Assembly (NCBI GenBank): GCA_015501075.1
Contig: JADNYJ010000164.1
Location: 21,021-85,020 of the forward strand
Direction of reading: 5' to 3'
Source of the DNA: Gymnopilus junonius
Taxonomy: Eukaryota; Basidiomycota; Agaricomycetes; Agaricales; Galerinaceae
DNA length: 64,000 nucleotides
The notes below the pieces were generated by a model. The model saw nothing but the letters and a program-made list of their open reading frames with translations, made no database searches and was not told the origin of the DNA. Positions 47,133-59,434 of the stretch are shown here, one piece after another; the first letter of the stretch is position 1; each line of letters begins with the position of its first letter. Both the position numbers and the translations under genes were made by a program.

Positions 47133-49714
47133 CTAAATGCTGTTGTACTTGACAAGATACCACCCGAGCGCGTGAAGATAGACCTTCGCGTGATTGTCCT
47201 TCAGATGCTTATCCAGCTCAAACCAGGAATCATCCACCATTTTATGTGCCTCTTTCATGCAGGCGTCGACAATCCCGTAGCTTTCGAGTTTGTCGATGAC
47301 TTTCTGGGTCGTGATGTCGTCAGTGCCAGGCTTGCTCAGGACGGTCTCCCAAACCCATTGGGCTTCCTCGAGCGGCATCATGGACCCAGCCTTCGCAATA
47401 GGGATGCTAATTTTTCCAGAACGTATGTCGTCCCCACGACGCTTAAGCACTTCCTTTTTATTACTGGTGACGACGGGCTCCGTTTTTGTGTTCGCCACGT
47501 GCGACCAGCCACGAATGTCGTAAACATCGTCGATGATTTGGAACGCAATGCCGAGGCGTTCGCAGTGCGATGATAAGGCACGGGATTGTGCAGGAGTCGC
47601 CCCAGCAAGAATGGAAGAAATCTTCGCGATGTTGCCAGCAATGATGGCAGTTTTAAGGCGGTGGACGGTCAAGACGCGTTTTTCGAGAACAGAAGGGTGG
47701 GCACGGCCTGCTAAGATGTCGTCGAGGTCGGACCTTTGCTGTCCAGCGATATCCAGAGCCTGTCCGGCGTGTCCGGCCCTCATAGTCTCAAAGAAGATTT
47801 CATAGATTCTGACCTTCTTTTCGGGCTCCAGATTTGCAGAAAGTGATCGCATCGCCGTTTCGAATGCAAAGTATGCAGCTGTTCCAGCGTTAATAGCAGT
47901 AGGAACACCCCAAATCGAATGGACCGAGTCGACTCCTCGACGGAGCGGACTTTCGTCTTGAATGTCGTCGATTATGAGAGAGCCCGTGTGAAGCAGTTCC
48001 ATAGCCGCAAGCAAAGATTTGCCTTTCTCAGGATCAGCTCCAAAGACTGCAATGCAAGCCACACTGAGGTAGGAACGCCATGACTTGCCGCCTCTGTCGG
48101 TTAAGTGTCGGACAGGTGCAAACAAATGCTCATATAGCACATCGAGTGGCATATCCTCAGTGAATCGGCGAGGTGAAAGACAACTGCTTCCGGTGGGCTT
48201 GGCTGCCATTTCCTCATCAGATTGGAAAGCCAGAATTCTCATGGCGTGGTCGGCGTCGATGAGGCGGTCTGGGTATATCTTCAGCACTTCTATTGCTGTC
48301 AGACGGGCAACGCGCTTCAAGTATTGCTCAAACTTCGTGACAAATTGTCCGGGTACGTTCTGCAAACGAGAAAATCAGCATGTGTGTCGGCATTGAGGGC
48401 TGATCTTACCTCCACGAAGCCGAGGCCATTCACAGGTTTGCCTTCCATCGTCCCGGCGATCTCAACTCGGCCCTCCCAATATCCTCTTTGAGCACAAATG
48501 GTCCGGAATTCCTGGTTAGTAAACGGGGCCTCGACGAAAACGTCCAACTCCAGCTGTGGTATCTCTAACTTCCACTTCGTTCCATAATCGTTGAGAGTGT
48601 TCATTGAAGTCCAAGTTCGAAGAGGGTCGAAACTATGCACATCGCATTCAATTCGAGTTCCCTCCGGCGATATGGCGATGGCTCTCTTGTCGCGGACGGT
48701 GACCTCTCCGCTGTTGAAGTCGATGTCCCACAGGGTATAAACGGTGAGATCCCAGCCATTGGAGAGTTGTGCCGAAGCCCATTTCCAGGAACTTTCTGTC
48801 GTCTTGGTATTGACCTCGTACCATTTCTTGATCCCTCCTCCAAACTCCCTGTCATACCAACCCATAGAGCTCTCCTTGTCGACCTCAATATTTGAATTGT
48901 CGATCCGCACGGAGCCGGATACGTCGCAGCGGGGTACGAAGCAGTAGTACATTCCGTCGTCAGGGGTGACAAGATCTCCTTGGACAATACCATTTGCTCC
49001 GTGACTGATGGGTGGCTTTCGTGGGATGAGATCGAGTTCAAATCCGTATGAACCGTCTTGAGCCTGGGCAACGATATGGTACACGTCTTCGCCGATGTCG
49101 TTGGTGCGACACACAACGCTTGCGAGGTCACCATATTTGAGGTTGAGTTGGCCTTCCAAGGAAATGGAGACGTCGCCAGAAATGATGATATCCGGTTCTG
49201 GGACCTTTCCGTCGGCCATGACTTGGAGGAGGGATTCTCGAACGCGAGGATCCAATTGCTTGTCGACTTCCAGCATGCTACGCATGTACGCAGCGTTGTC
49301 AGCGTCCATAGCACTTGTGAAAAGGTATTGTCCCTCGGAGGCGTCGTTCTCCTTCTTTACGGCAGGTCCCCAAGGATTTGGAGAAGGATCCTCAGGAGCA
49401 TCGACAGGAGCGAGACAAATAGCAAAATTCAAAAGGTGAGAGTGGCAGAGCTGCTGTTCAACGTCGCGCTGGATCCCATCGGCGGCATGAAGATCAGGCT
49501 TCGTCGTCGGCTTAAGACTGGTAGTTCGGAAGAAAGCTATAAACGCAGAAGCTTTTCGTCCGTCTACGAGCGACAGGTGGAAATTGTAATACCACCATTC
49601 GGTGCCGCTTGACATACGGGGAAGGTCGATTCCCGACATCTTGTGGATGATTGTTCCAGGAGCGGGCCAATCCGTATGATGCGCGATTGCGGCGTTGATA
49701 ACTTCGCAAGACAT
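47133..49714 (-). CDS. Fusion of AttH/CrtC-type lipocalin domain and polyprenyl (GGPP-type) synthase
   Basis: Two exons, 48410-49714 and 47133-48359, joined in phase 0 by a 50-bp intron (GTAAGA...TTGCAG), give 843 residues. Residues 1-435 form a beta-rich domain beginning MSCEVINAAIAHHTDW, with SGTEWWYYNFHLSLVDGRK (about 36-54), FIAFFR, EFGGGIKKWYEV and VYTLWDID. EWWY-x-x-x-HL is the hallmark of AttH/CrtC-family lipocalin enzymes, which include carotenoid hydratases and relate to fungal Diels-Alderases. Residues 436-843 are a trans-prenyl synthase: LLHTGSLIIDDIQDESPLRR (first DDxxD, about 566-570), GQALDIAGQQ and FQIIDDVYD (second, about 712-716). No bulky aromatic residue lies 4-5 positions before the first motif, which suggests a C20 or longer product. 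ATG 49714 is preferred over a non-ATG extension. The frame is clean throughout. The product is unknown; a terpenoid step is inferred. Confidence 0.85.
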
Positions 49715-51527
49715 GATGGTGGTTTGCAAGTGCTCTCAAATACGGAGTGATGCCGGTTTTGTCAGGGCTTTTTTCTGTGAGTTATGTGTCTAAGAATTGG
49801 TCGCTCTGAAAGATACCTTGAACTTACGCTCTAGGGCTTGATCTGCTGCTGGTTGCAAATCGCAGATATCAAGTTTGCTGGGATTAACACTTCCTACAAT
49901 GGCTCTTTTATACTCGCATCTCACCCAAATACCGATTCCTGGAAGGTCGAAAAGAATCATATACTTCAATCAGGGTCCTAGGGTCTCTTATCCCGTAAGG
50001 GCCTAGTGACGCAACGACATCACGGTCAATCCAAGTGCGCCACAACTGCTTACTGTAAGGAGTTGGGACATTGAGCCGGAGGTAAAATGACAGATTCTCC
50101 ACCGATTTATTATTACTCACCCTAAACTGAAGTAGATATTCGAAAGAAGTGAGATTCAAGTTTTGTGACAGTAAGGCTGCAATCATTAACTGAGCATTCC
50201 GACCCACCGCACAGAGTTGTATCACCATCAACCCTGGCCGAGGGCCGACTCAATTTTGCTGGTTCACCGGGAGACCTGAGAGGATAAAGCGGCGCGGTAA
50301 GGGCCAAGTGTCAACCCACATTATTCACCTTACTCCGAAATCTTCTCTACTCCCCGGGGTCTGGACAGCCAAAATTAGGCAAGGAGAATTACCGACCTGT
50401 TACGGTTATAATGCCTCAAACAGAAGTCCTATCGGAATCAAATACCCACATACGATTAATTCATTGTTTACAGATGCATGTAACAACCTCTTAGTACCAT
50501 CCTGGAAGCGACGAAATGCCGAACAAAGATAAGATGAAGCTCACGAGTAGTCAGAACGCTATAGCAAATCGGTTCTTATTCTAGCAAAATGGTTCCAACT
50601 AACTTCCAGATAGCCAATGCTACCGAATAAACAATTGAACGCTGCGTAATTGCAACTTCTGCTAAGGCTCTCTCTGAAAATCTTCTATGCGAATCGGACC
50701 CATCCCGCATGCTGTCTGACGTTCAACATATTGCGTAAATGCCTCAGAAAGTTTCGAACCTGCTTTACATAAGAGCTGTTCGCTTGAACTTTGTTCAAGT
50801 AAATGTCAGCACCTCTCGTTTTCCGCCAACGCTTAGCTCTGCCACGACATCACGGGATGCAGACATCCAGGAAAGGGAACCTTCATCTATTTTGGTTCTT
50901 GTTTCTTGATAACATGGCCCTTCGGGCAAGCCTGGTCACGTGGTCAATTTTGAACAGTTCAACAGAGAAGAGATAAGCAACAACATCTGCATATGCAAGT
51001 TTTTTCTAATAGGAATGATAATCACTATTCAATTATACATGCTAGTATATAAAATTACGGCGAGATGCATATATATAAAGAAAAATAGAGAAGAAGACCA
51101 GAAGTCAGAAAGATAAAGAGGTTAGAAACAGGAATTATGAAGACCATGATGTCTGTTGGGAAGAGGGCCATGTCATTGACCCAAAATGCATCTTAGAACA
51201 TGAACGACACAGGATGTGTTTGATTCGTAAGTGGAAGCATCCTAAAATTCTGCTTAACAGAGGGATAAATTTGAGGAGAAGAATGGAACAATGAGAAATA
51301 ATGTGGTGTGATCGGAAAACACTATTGATTGTAGAAAGAAATAACAGATAATTCTTTCACAGATACAAATAGGAGGTTGACGGAAAGTAAACTACAAGGC
51401 AGAGTCTAAATATAGATCAATGCGTCAGATTTATGAGCCGCTCATTTGCAAACTGAGTGTCAAACGATGTCTATCAGTCAACTTGTTCAGTTGGGAAGAG
51501 AGTTATGAAAAAATTGGAACAAAAACT
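49715..51527. other. Gene-poor stretch
   Basis: Holds the upstream region of the fusion gene. Frames up to 107 codons on the minus strand (49908-50231) show no recognisable motif. 51000-51520 is very AT-rich. Confidence 0.45.
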
Positions 51528-52164
51528 ACAGTCTACTGACACTCCTTGGGACTACTTTTATTAATTCGAAATTTTATTCAGCATATGACGGAATTAAGCT
51601 ACAAAAATTATACAGCTGTGTACCTAAGGTCCTTAAGCATAAATTAGCAATAGAAATAGTTTGAGAGAAGGCTTGAATGCCTCGAAAAATCTTGCCGTGA
51701 GAGAGAGTTGAAATGTCACAATTGCGTTCCTTGGGACAGTCTGACGCGGCCAAATTTGGACCGAATTGACGGCGCGTTCTCATGCCATCAGTCAACAGAC
51801 TGTCATGCATCTTGGACTCGACGCGACTTTGCATGTTTTGAGCCCATTTCTCCGTTAATTCTTCCCATTCGAGGTATTTGTGAAGAGGAGATGCTTAGCC
51901 ACTGACTGATCTAATTATTTTGACGAGATTTTGCCTGTATCGAGTACACCTTCATGAAAAAAAAGTATAATGGCCGTGTTCTCAGGTAATTTTGCCCTAG
52001 ACCTTCGTCAATATTACCCAATGAGTCTGATTTTTGGTACGAATGTAGAATACAACGAGATCTTTGATATTTCAAAAGGAAAAACCAGACAGAGAAAAAT
52101 TGCGGCCGGAATACCGATTTAACCCAAGGAACGTCAGTGTCCCAAGGAGTGTCAGTAGACTGTA
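51528..52164. mobile_element. Tc1/mariner-like element, non-autonomous (637 bp)
   Basis: Perfect 26-bp inverted ends: TACAGTCTACTGACACTCCT... (51528-51553) and its complement (52139-52164). The terminal TA pairs read as the duplicated TA target, leaving ends starting CAGT, as in Tc1/mariner elements. Sub-terminal TTCCTTGGGACA-type words repeat inside each end (near 51725 and 52122). The frames inside (65 and 86 codons) lack a DDE motif. The right end stops only 13 bp from the stop codon of the F-box gene at 52177. Confidence 0.85.
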
Positions 52165-52176
52165 AGTACTCGAATA

Positions 52177-53380
52177 TTAATATTGCACCTCTAACCTCTC
52201 TATCATGACACTAACAACTTCTACCCACGGAAAGGGATTTGGGAAGAGCTTCTTCATCTGACTTCGCATGTGGTTTTTGAAGTTTTGCACTCTTTGTGGG
52301 CGATGCAACTTCTCATCATTGACGACAACTTCCAATCGGCAGGAGGCAGAGCGTAGTTGTGGGTGTATCTCGGGGCTGAACAGTTGCTTGATTGTGAATG
52401 GAGCTGCAACATTGGTGACTGGGCCGATGTTACGCGTTGCAAGGGAAAAGAACACGACGTCGTAGTCGAAGATGATGTTAATCTCTTTTAGTGTAGTGCA
52501 GCCACCGCCGTTGAGGAATTGCTGAATATTACCTGGAAATTGCACTGCACCCATGACACGAACTCGAAGGGATATCGAAAATAAATTAGGCAGAGAAGCA
52601 ACGGTGATGCACGATACTAATGGTTCATACACCGCAGGGGCGATAGAAAAGAAGAAACTGTAAAGAAATATGTAAGCCATAAATTGGAGAATGGGAGAGG
52701 TGCTTACAGGTCAAGAAATTTTATATGAAGGAATGACCTTTGCAGCAACGACATGCATCCATGAGAATGCGAGTAGTTACACAAACTCAAGGAAAGTCGG
52801 TATGGATGTTGAACGCCATTTCATCCGGCGGGTTTAGCAAATCGAAGTCATATACCCCGTGGATGGCATATTTATCTTGAAAGCGAAATGGCAAGATCGT
52901 AGAGACAGAAGAATTATGGATTTCGAACCTCGCAAGCTTTGGGCGGTTGCAAATTATTGAAGCTGGAATATCCGTAAGGCGGTCAATCGACAAAGTTCTT
53001 AATGACTCCATCATCGCAAGGTCCACAACCATGGATGTAGCCACAGCTTTGTAACGACCCCGGAGTTGGAGTTCTGTCAGCTTCCCAATGAATAAAATTG
53101 TGTTAAGAGTGTAGTCGAGAGATTGGGAAGGTATTTTGTTCGACCAATGTAAGGTGAGCGTTCGTACATGCGGTATGATAATCGAAGCCATTTCCGAAGT
53201 TGCCGCATGCGATATGGGAGCATTATGTTCCACTGGATCGATACTGAGTTTGTGGAAGCGAATAGGACGACACATGAGGAGCAAAGAATGAGAGGTGAGA
53301 GAGCACGCGCTCAGAGAGGGCTCGTCACCATCTAGTTCTTCAACGATCTTGTTTATGAGCTCAACGAATAGAGCGACCAT
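52177..53380 (-). CDS. F-box-like protein 1
   Basis: ATG at 53380 gives MVALFVELINKIVEELDGDE and LSACSLTSHSLLLMCRPIRF, an F-box-like helix pattern near the N-terminus as in the large Agaricomycete F-box families that recruit targets to SCF ubiquitin ligases. HVRTLTLHW, KLTELQLRGRYK and ESLRTLSIDRLTDIPASIIC are leucine-rich repeat-like segments. One or two introns near 52700-52790 lead to the second half, with SLPNLFSISLRVRVMG, TTLKEINIIFDYDVVFFSLA and RMRSQMKKLFPNPF-like sequence. It ends RLEVQY at 52177. It shares architecture with the next two genes on the same strand. Target unknown. Confidence 0.65.
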
Positions 53381-53710
53381 GATGGTAATATGAGCGGCAA
53401 TGAGGATGGAATGTGAGCAAGCTTATTTAAATAAACGACTGAGAGTGAAGAATATTTTATGGTCTATTACATGTCAGAAATCGGCGAGAGCTGGCATTAG
53501 TGGAAAACAAGCATCAAGTAAGCAGAATGTACGGGATGGAACAGGGTACAATATGGCATTGTCGTTAACCCGATCATGTCGGTTGATAGGTTCTGTGTTA
53601 ACGCTGACCATATCCAGAAGTGGATTTGTGAATCAGGAACATATTAGAGTGATCGTATTATCGTATTAGAGTGATCGGAGACTAGCAGATAGATCCAAAA
53701 AGGGATGACT

Positions 53711-53784
53711 TGCAAGTCCAGTGTTTAGTAAGTGCAAGTGTTTAGTAAGAACTGCAAGTCCAGTGTTTAGTAATAATAATAATA
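53711..53784 (+). repeat. Short tandem repeat of tgcaagtccagtgtttagtaa
   Basis: Three partial units (starting near 53711, 53733 and 53753), the middle one shortened, run into a TAA microsatellite. Located between the first two F-box genes. Confidence 0.6.
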
Positions 53785-54056
53785 TTCACGACTGTGTGAA
53801 TACTTGTGGAGCCTCCGGTGGCCAAGGATATTGGTATGTGATAGGTGAAGATCGGACGTTAACATTAGTATATATTTAGTATATGATGGACAGTCGATGA
53901 AAATGAACTACGGTAATTGGTGAAATTCGGATAGCAAAGTTATAGACACATAAAAAATCAATGTATCATGTCGTAGGTATTATGTTACTGTAATTAAATT
54001 TACCGAAGATCGAAGGGGCATCAAAGAGCAAGCAAGTTGAACCGTGAAGCATGAAG

Positions 54057-55239
54057 CTAAACTTTGATTATTATAGCTTCAACTCGGATGCCTGGCGGGG
54101 CATCAGGAAAGAGTCTGTCCATTTCGAATTGCATTCTTGTTCTGAAGGATTCGAGGCGGCGCGAGTTATGGTGCAGCGAATCGCCGATATTGAACTTCAA
54201 TGAACACGTCCCGTGGAGCAAGCGTGGGTGGATTCCTGTCAAATACGTCCGGTAATGTGAAGGGGGGGTTATTGACGTTAAGACCTTGAGGGTGCGTGAG
54301 GCTGTAACCAGAAACATGACTTCATACAGAAAAGTTATACTGATATCCTGAAGGACTGTCAGGCCTCCTGTGTTTAGAAAGTGGGGGATGTTGAATGGTG
54401 CAGATACATGGCGCGTAATTTCAAAGCAGAAGAAAGGGAGGTAAGGTTTACAAAGGATGCAGCCGTTATTGCCAGGAATGAGTCATAGATGTGTGGACTG
54501 GTTGAATAGCACTGACTTGGAGATGAGGACAGGGTTACATATAGAGATAGTGATGCACGCACAATTCTAGCTTTCTGAGGCATCCCATCGAACGCTTGAG
54601 CAGCGCAACAGAGCCAACGACATGTACTTCAATACAGAGGCCCAAAGAAAGCATCCTTGGACGTAATATTCCGTGTTCATCTGGAGGAAAAAGATCATCA
54701 AATTTATAAATGCGTTTATTGGGTAAAGTTGTTGAAAGAAAAAGGGGGACAGAGCTCGAGACGGTGCATCCGTGAATTCCAAACGTGGTCAAGTTGAATC
54801 GGTTGGAAATAAGTGTTGCAGGAACCTCCTTGAATTGTTGCAAGGTAATAATTTGCAAGGTATCCATTTGTGCAAGTTTGATAAGTCCGGCATGATTGAA
54901 GGTTTTGTAGCGTCCATACAAATGGAGCTCGTTGAGCGCAGCAGCAGATAATATACGTTTGAGTATCAATGAGAGGAACCGTCGATTTGCGTTTTTCTTC
55001 GTAGACCAGTATAACGTGAGGACGCGCATACGAGGAATGATGATGGAGGACATTTCGGCAAGATTTTGCATGCGATCATCGTCGTCTGTCTTTATGTCGA
55101 GTGTTATATGTCGAAAACGAACACGTCGAGCGATGTGAAGCAATTCTGTCGAAACGAGTGCACAGGCAGTGAGCGATTCTTCATCGCCATACAAATATTC
55201 GATTATTTCACTTATAACGTCAAGAAAGAGGAGGACCAT
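54057..55239 (-). CDS. F-box-like protein 2
   Basis: ATG at 55239 gives MVLLFLDVISEIIEYLYGDE and LTACALVSTELLHIARRVRF, the same plan as its neighbour (compare SIIIPRMRVLTLYWSTK with IIIPHVRTLTLHWSNK). LNELHLYGRYK, TLQIITLQQFKEVPATLIS and RFNLTTFGIHGC also align with it. The 3' exons include ITAASFVNLTSLSSALKLRA and SLKFNIGDSLHHNSRRLES and end EAIIIKV at 54057. Splicing in the middle is unresolved, since frames change near 54530 and 54370. The two genes are tandem duplicates that have diverged widely. Confidence 0.6.
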
Positions 55240-55745
55240 GGTGTGAAGGAAGTGAATTGAATGAGACTACAAGTTGACGAGTTTTATTAGAAAACTGGAA
55301 AACGTGAATCCGATGAGTTCGGTAAGAATCGAATGAGCTACCATAATCCACCCCGCAAGCTGAAGTTCACTCCAAATAACGGCGTCCGTTGTACGTCAGT
55401 ATGCGAGGAATGTATAAATAGAACATTGGCCAAGTAAACACTTATATAGCGTTAACAGCCGGATGAATTTAGAGGACGGACGATCCGTAGAAATTTCACG
55501 GTGGTGGTCGTGCGGGCCCCGACCAACGTTAAAATATGCAACTGAGATTGGTTTTCTTTTAAAGATTGATCCGATATTAGATCAGTATTTATGGAGTTCA
55601 TATATTTTCCTGATTATCATGTCATAGTGCAGGCCGAACCGAGCAGACAGTCCGTGTCGTTATAAGAGCCATTGTTGTGTGGAAATGTAGAACTGGAAAT
55701 TTAATGGAACAGTTTTGTATCAAATGAAGGATATATTTGGTGCTG

Positions 55746-56133
55746 CTTTGCGCTGTAAATCAACGCGGAGGCTTCGCAGCATAATACATTCAAAATACAT
55801 CCATATTATTAAGCATGTCGGAAATCCTGCTGACAAAGCTGTGTCGCCTATTTTTATCTGCCGCTCGATCAAACTGGCGCTCATGATCATGATCACCTCA
55901 GATTCATAGTTTATAATTGGCTCTCACCTCTTTGTAAATCGTACCTCCGGATAGAAATCATTTTAACAAACACATGTAGTTGACCGGTATTTCCTTCGAT
56001 ACAAAGCTGGAAGACACGCTGTTCGTTAATTGATTCAAAATGTATATATGAAGACAAGCAGTCAGCCACCGCCGTCCACGGAACATTAAAATGCTTGCGT
56101 GAATGCTTTGTCACTTGAAAAATGCCCTCCTAA
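55746..56133 (-). repeat. Long inverted repeat, left copy
   Basis: About 390 bp that reappears inverted at 60731-61276. It contains the minus-strand frame with HFNVPWTAVADCLSSYIHFE, ending at 55911. The match is close, with scattered substitutions. The left copy lacks a segment of about 124 bp and a 31-bp tandem duplication that are present in the right copy. Confidence 0.8.
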
Positions 56134-56439
56134 CATGATGTATGTGTGAGTAAGAATAGACAATGTCATGATCAACAGCCATTGCTTTGTGGTGAAGCAG
56201 AACTTTGGAATTTTAACTGTGCAGAATGGTTAAACGGTGAACAATTGTCCGTCAAACGAAGTGAGACTATACCATATCAATTTATGCGCGACAAAATACC
56301 AGCTGTCTTTATATTATAGTATGGATGGACTATCTACTCAATTCAAACTTGAAATACCGTATCAGAGGATGACAGGACAGTACAACAGTAGATATCATAT
56401 TCAGGAACGCTAAAATCCGATGTGTAAGAGCATACCAGT

Positions 56440-57530
56440 TTATCCTTCTAAAAACAAACATCCGAATGCGTTTTCTTCCGCAGGTGCATCGCCAGCAGGT
56501 GTTTCAAAAAAACTGCTGTACCAAGACGTGTCGCGAAGGTGGTCAACGCATTCCCAAACGACAGGTCCGAAGGAGACAGTACGCAAACGTGTCATAACGC
56601 GGGAGGCCTTATCGAGATGCAAGCGTTGTGCCGGATAATAATCTTGCATATGACCGCCAAACACCGGGGGACGCTTGTCGGATGGACTGATAAAGAGACT
56701 ACGAAGTTTCAAGAACAAGAAGGGGGCATCTGCCAGTGCCTGTGAAATATCCTGAAGAAAATGATCTTAACAAATACATAAAGAAAATAGAAGCAATAAT
56801 TTACCATGGCATTGAAAACACCAGTTTCGATACTCAAGTCTGACAGAGCGATGCAAGCTTGCCCAACAATGTAGAGTACGAGGACAAGTTCCATGGTAGT
56901 GGAGATCACGAGGGAAATTTGGAGACTTGTCAGGTAACGAGGAGTCACTGTGTCAAGCACAAGACCGATTTGATACACCTGTAGATCGCGTTTGATATTC
57001 AATCTCGACAATTTCCTGTTCTTTGCCAAGATAATTAGGTGGGCGTTGCCATTGAAGGTGAAGTTTTGCAGGTGTGGTAGGACATATGGACAGTTCGGAC
57101 CTTCATCTTCGACGATTCCCCTTATGCTAGCGATCGGGGACGCCTGATCGCGAATAAGACCTTTACACTTCATGAGAGAAGCAAAGTAAGAGCAATGGCC
57201 AGGTGGAATGTCAATCGAGAGGGTTCGCAAGTTGGGCATATTGTTTAAGGCTTCGAGGAACAAAGGATAAGTGGTGTACATGTCGTATACTGATTTCCCT
57301 TTGAAGTCGAGCGATCGAATAATGCAGCCGTATCGTACTGTTGGTGTGGCCAAGAGGGTAATGCTCAACTTCCTTGCCCCCACATTTGTAACTGCAAGAC
57401 GTCGGTAAAGGATTGTGGTCATGATCGAATAAAGTTGACTGCAGGTCCGTTGGATGGCGAGCCGACCGTTGACTGGAAGAAAATACAATATGGTGAAGAG
57501 TATTTCAGGAGCAAACTCAAGAAATTCCAT
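56440..57530 (-). CDS. F-box-like protein 3
   Basis: ATG at 57530 gives MEFLEFAPEILFTILYFLPV and GRLAIQRTCSQLYSIMTTIL, a typical F-box opening. RLAVTNVGARK, CIIRSLDFKGKSVYD, NNMPNLRTLSIDIPPGH and HLQNFTFNGNAHLIILAKN follow as repeat-like strands. An intron near 56745-56815 leads to ALADAPFLFLKLRSLFISP and TRLRTVSFGPVVWECVDHL, ending at 56440. Same strand and general design as the two F-box genes upstream, but it lies inside the inverted-repeat-bounded segment. Confidence 0.65.
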
Positions 57531-57643
57531 ATCTCATTGAGATCAGGACAACATGTAAGTAGATTGGTCTTTTATATATGCAGAAAAGAGGAGATTGTTG
57601 TGCAGTACAACATAAATTATTGCCAACGGCCCGTGCAGAGCCA

Positions 57644-57820
57644 TACAGTACAAGTTCTCATAATACATGATTTCGTTATGCATATTTGTCATATTGCATC
57701 AACTTTGGCAGTCGAAAACTTCCCCAGCCAGCCAAAATATGGTCTAGTAATGCATAAATCTCATTACGCATCAGAAAAGGGCCCTTCACGACGTTATGCA
57801 GTACAAGAACTTGTACTGTA
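57644..57820. mobile_element. 177-bp Tc1/mariner-like MITE
   Basis: TACAGTACAAGTTCT (57644-57658) and its exact complement (57806-57820) are the ends. The outer TA pairs look like the target site, leaving CAGT...ACTG ends. The right end also folds on itself (CAGTACAAG-AA-CTTGTACTG). No coding sequence. Confidence 0.65.
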
Positions 57821-58272
57821 ACATGTCCGAGATATAAAAAGAGACAATCGGCCCGTAAAATTGGTTGCGTAGTCTTCGGTCTGAGTGATTTTTTACCGTA
57901 ATCAGCCCTCTTTTATTAGTAATTACCTATTAGGGGATAAACTCAGGGATGTAGGAAATCGTTTTATATGTGTTGAGAGATGCGTACGTATATCTGGTAT
58001 TGGATCCAAATCAAATGCTTTGAATAATAACACTTATTACGGGACAGACAGAAATGTGAAGGATATAAAGCCGGCTGCACGTATCTGCGAGATTAGTATA
58101 CACTCAAGGCAATGGCTGCAAGAAACATGTCCTTCGAAGCGAAGTTGGTTCGACAACAAGCACATGCAGAAAATTTAACATCGTTCAGGTGCTATCCGTT
58201 CCCGGGAAGACTCTTCGAGGTACCTTAGTAAGAGGACGTTCATTTTGACTCGTACTACTGGTAATTGTTGAC

Positions 58273-58997
58273 GTGTTCCGCAGCCCACTTGATGGTAAAC
58301 GAGAACCAGTACCGGCAATTTCAATAACAGAACACACGCAAACGCATCGCTTCCACCTTCCCGACTGTTTTCACGGCAAAACGGTGAGGGTTGTGAAAGA
58401 GGTCTCTTTGGAAGGCGGTAACATAAGCGTTACACTCCAATGCAACGTGAATGGATATAACGAATCTCGTTGCCCATTTTATGGTATGTGGGCTCAGTTC
58501 ATATAAATGGCTTTCTTTAATCAACCATTTCTTTGACTTGATTCACGGATTTGCACAAATTTTATCTATATGTTTACTCTTATTATTGTTATATAAAGTG
58601 AACATAACAGCATTGCTGGAAGATGATTGCAACATGGAATACCGCTCGTATGGACGGAGGAACGAGGATTGTGAGTTCAGTTCGATCTGTATACATGTAT
58701 TACAGTAATTAATCTCACTGTACAGCGGGAGATTCTTTGTCTGATGATGGATCATCCGTTTTAATGATATCTACCGACGACGAATACAGCGGTATTTCAT
58801 CTGGGTCAACAGATGGATACGAAAGCGATAAATCAGCAAACGGAAACAAAAGTGATGAAAATGATAGACGCAAGGGAAGGTCGGGTCAGGATGAACGATT
58901 CGACGCTGGCTTTATAAAAGCAGTGGACATGGAATTAAAGAAGAGGAAGGATAAAGTAGACCAAGGGACTGCCGGTATAATAGAAAACATAGGATAG
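58273..58997 (+). CDS. Possible spliced gene for an acidic Ser/Asp-rich protein
   Basis: Two open blocks look like exons: one with HRFHLPDCFHGKTVRVVKEV and LQCNVNGYNESRCPFYG, and one reading ISTDDEYSGISSGSTDGYES, FIKAVDMELKKRKDKVDQG and the end IIENIG (58997). A short middle exon (about 58600-58667, ITALLEDDCNMEYRSYGRRN) can be joined by GTGAGT...TACAG. No known domain. The 5' end is unclear. Confidence 0.35.
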
Positions 58998-59434
58998 ATA
59001 AAAAATACAGAGGCATAGATATATCTATGTATGGATCAAAATGTGTTGCAGGTAAACCACGCTTAAACTTCGATGATATAGTTACGTGCAGACAAAATTT
59101 TATGGCCTTTTCAAGGATTGCAGTTTATGAGGTCACAGGGAGAGAAAAACTGCGGAACAAAACAGCGATTCAATATTGTTATTAGTCTGTGAAAGAGCTG
59201 AACATATGGTCTACTAGTATTTATCTGCTAGTACTTAAAAACACGGTGGGTTTGTTAATTTACTGGTTTGGGTCTTTCACAATACATTTCAACGGATATA
59301 CACCAGGTTTTAGACGAGTTTGTTAAGTGGAATGGACGAGCATTTGTAACTGTGTATAAATGTGACGAAGATAGATATAGTTTACAGTCTAACGGTGTAT
59401 CAAAAATAATCGTGTCTTTATTTTATTTCCAGCG

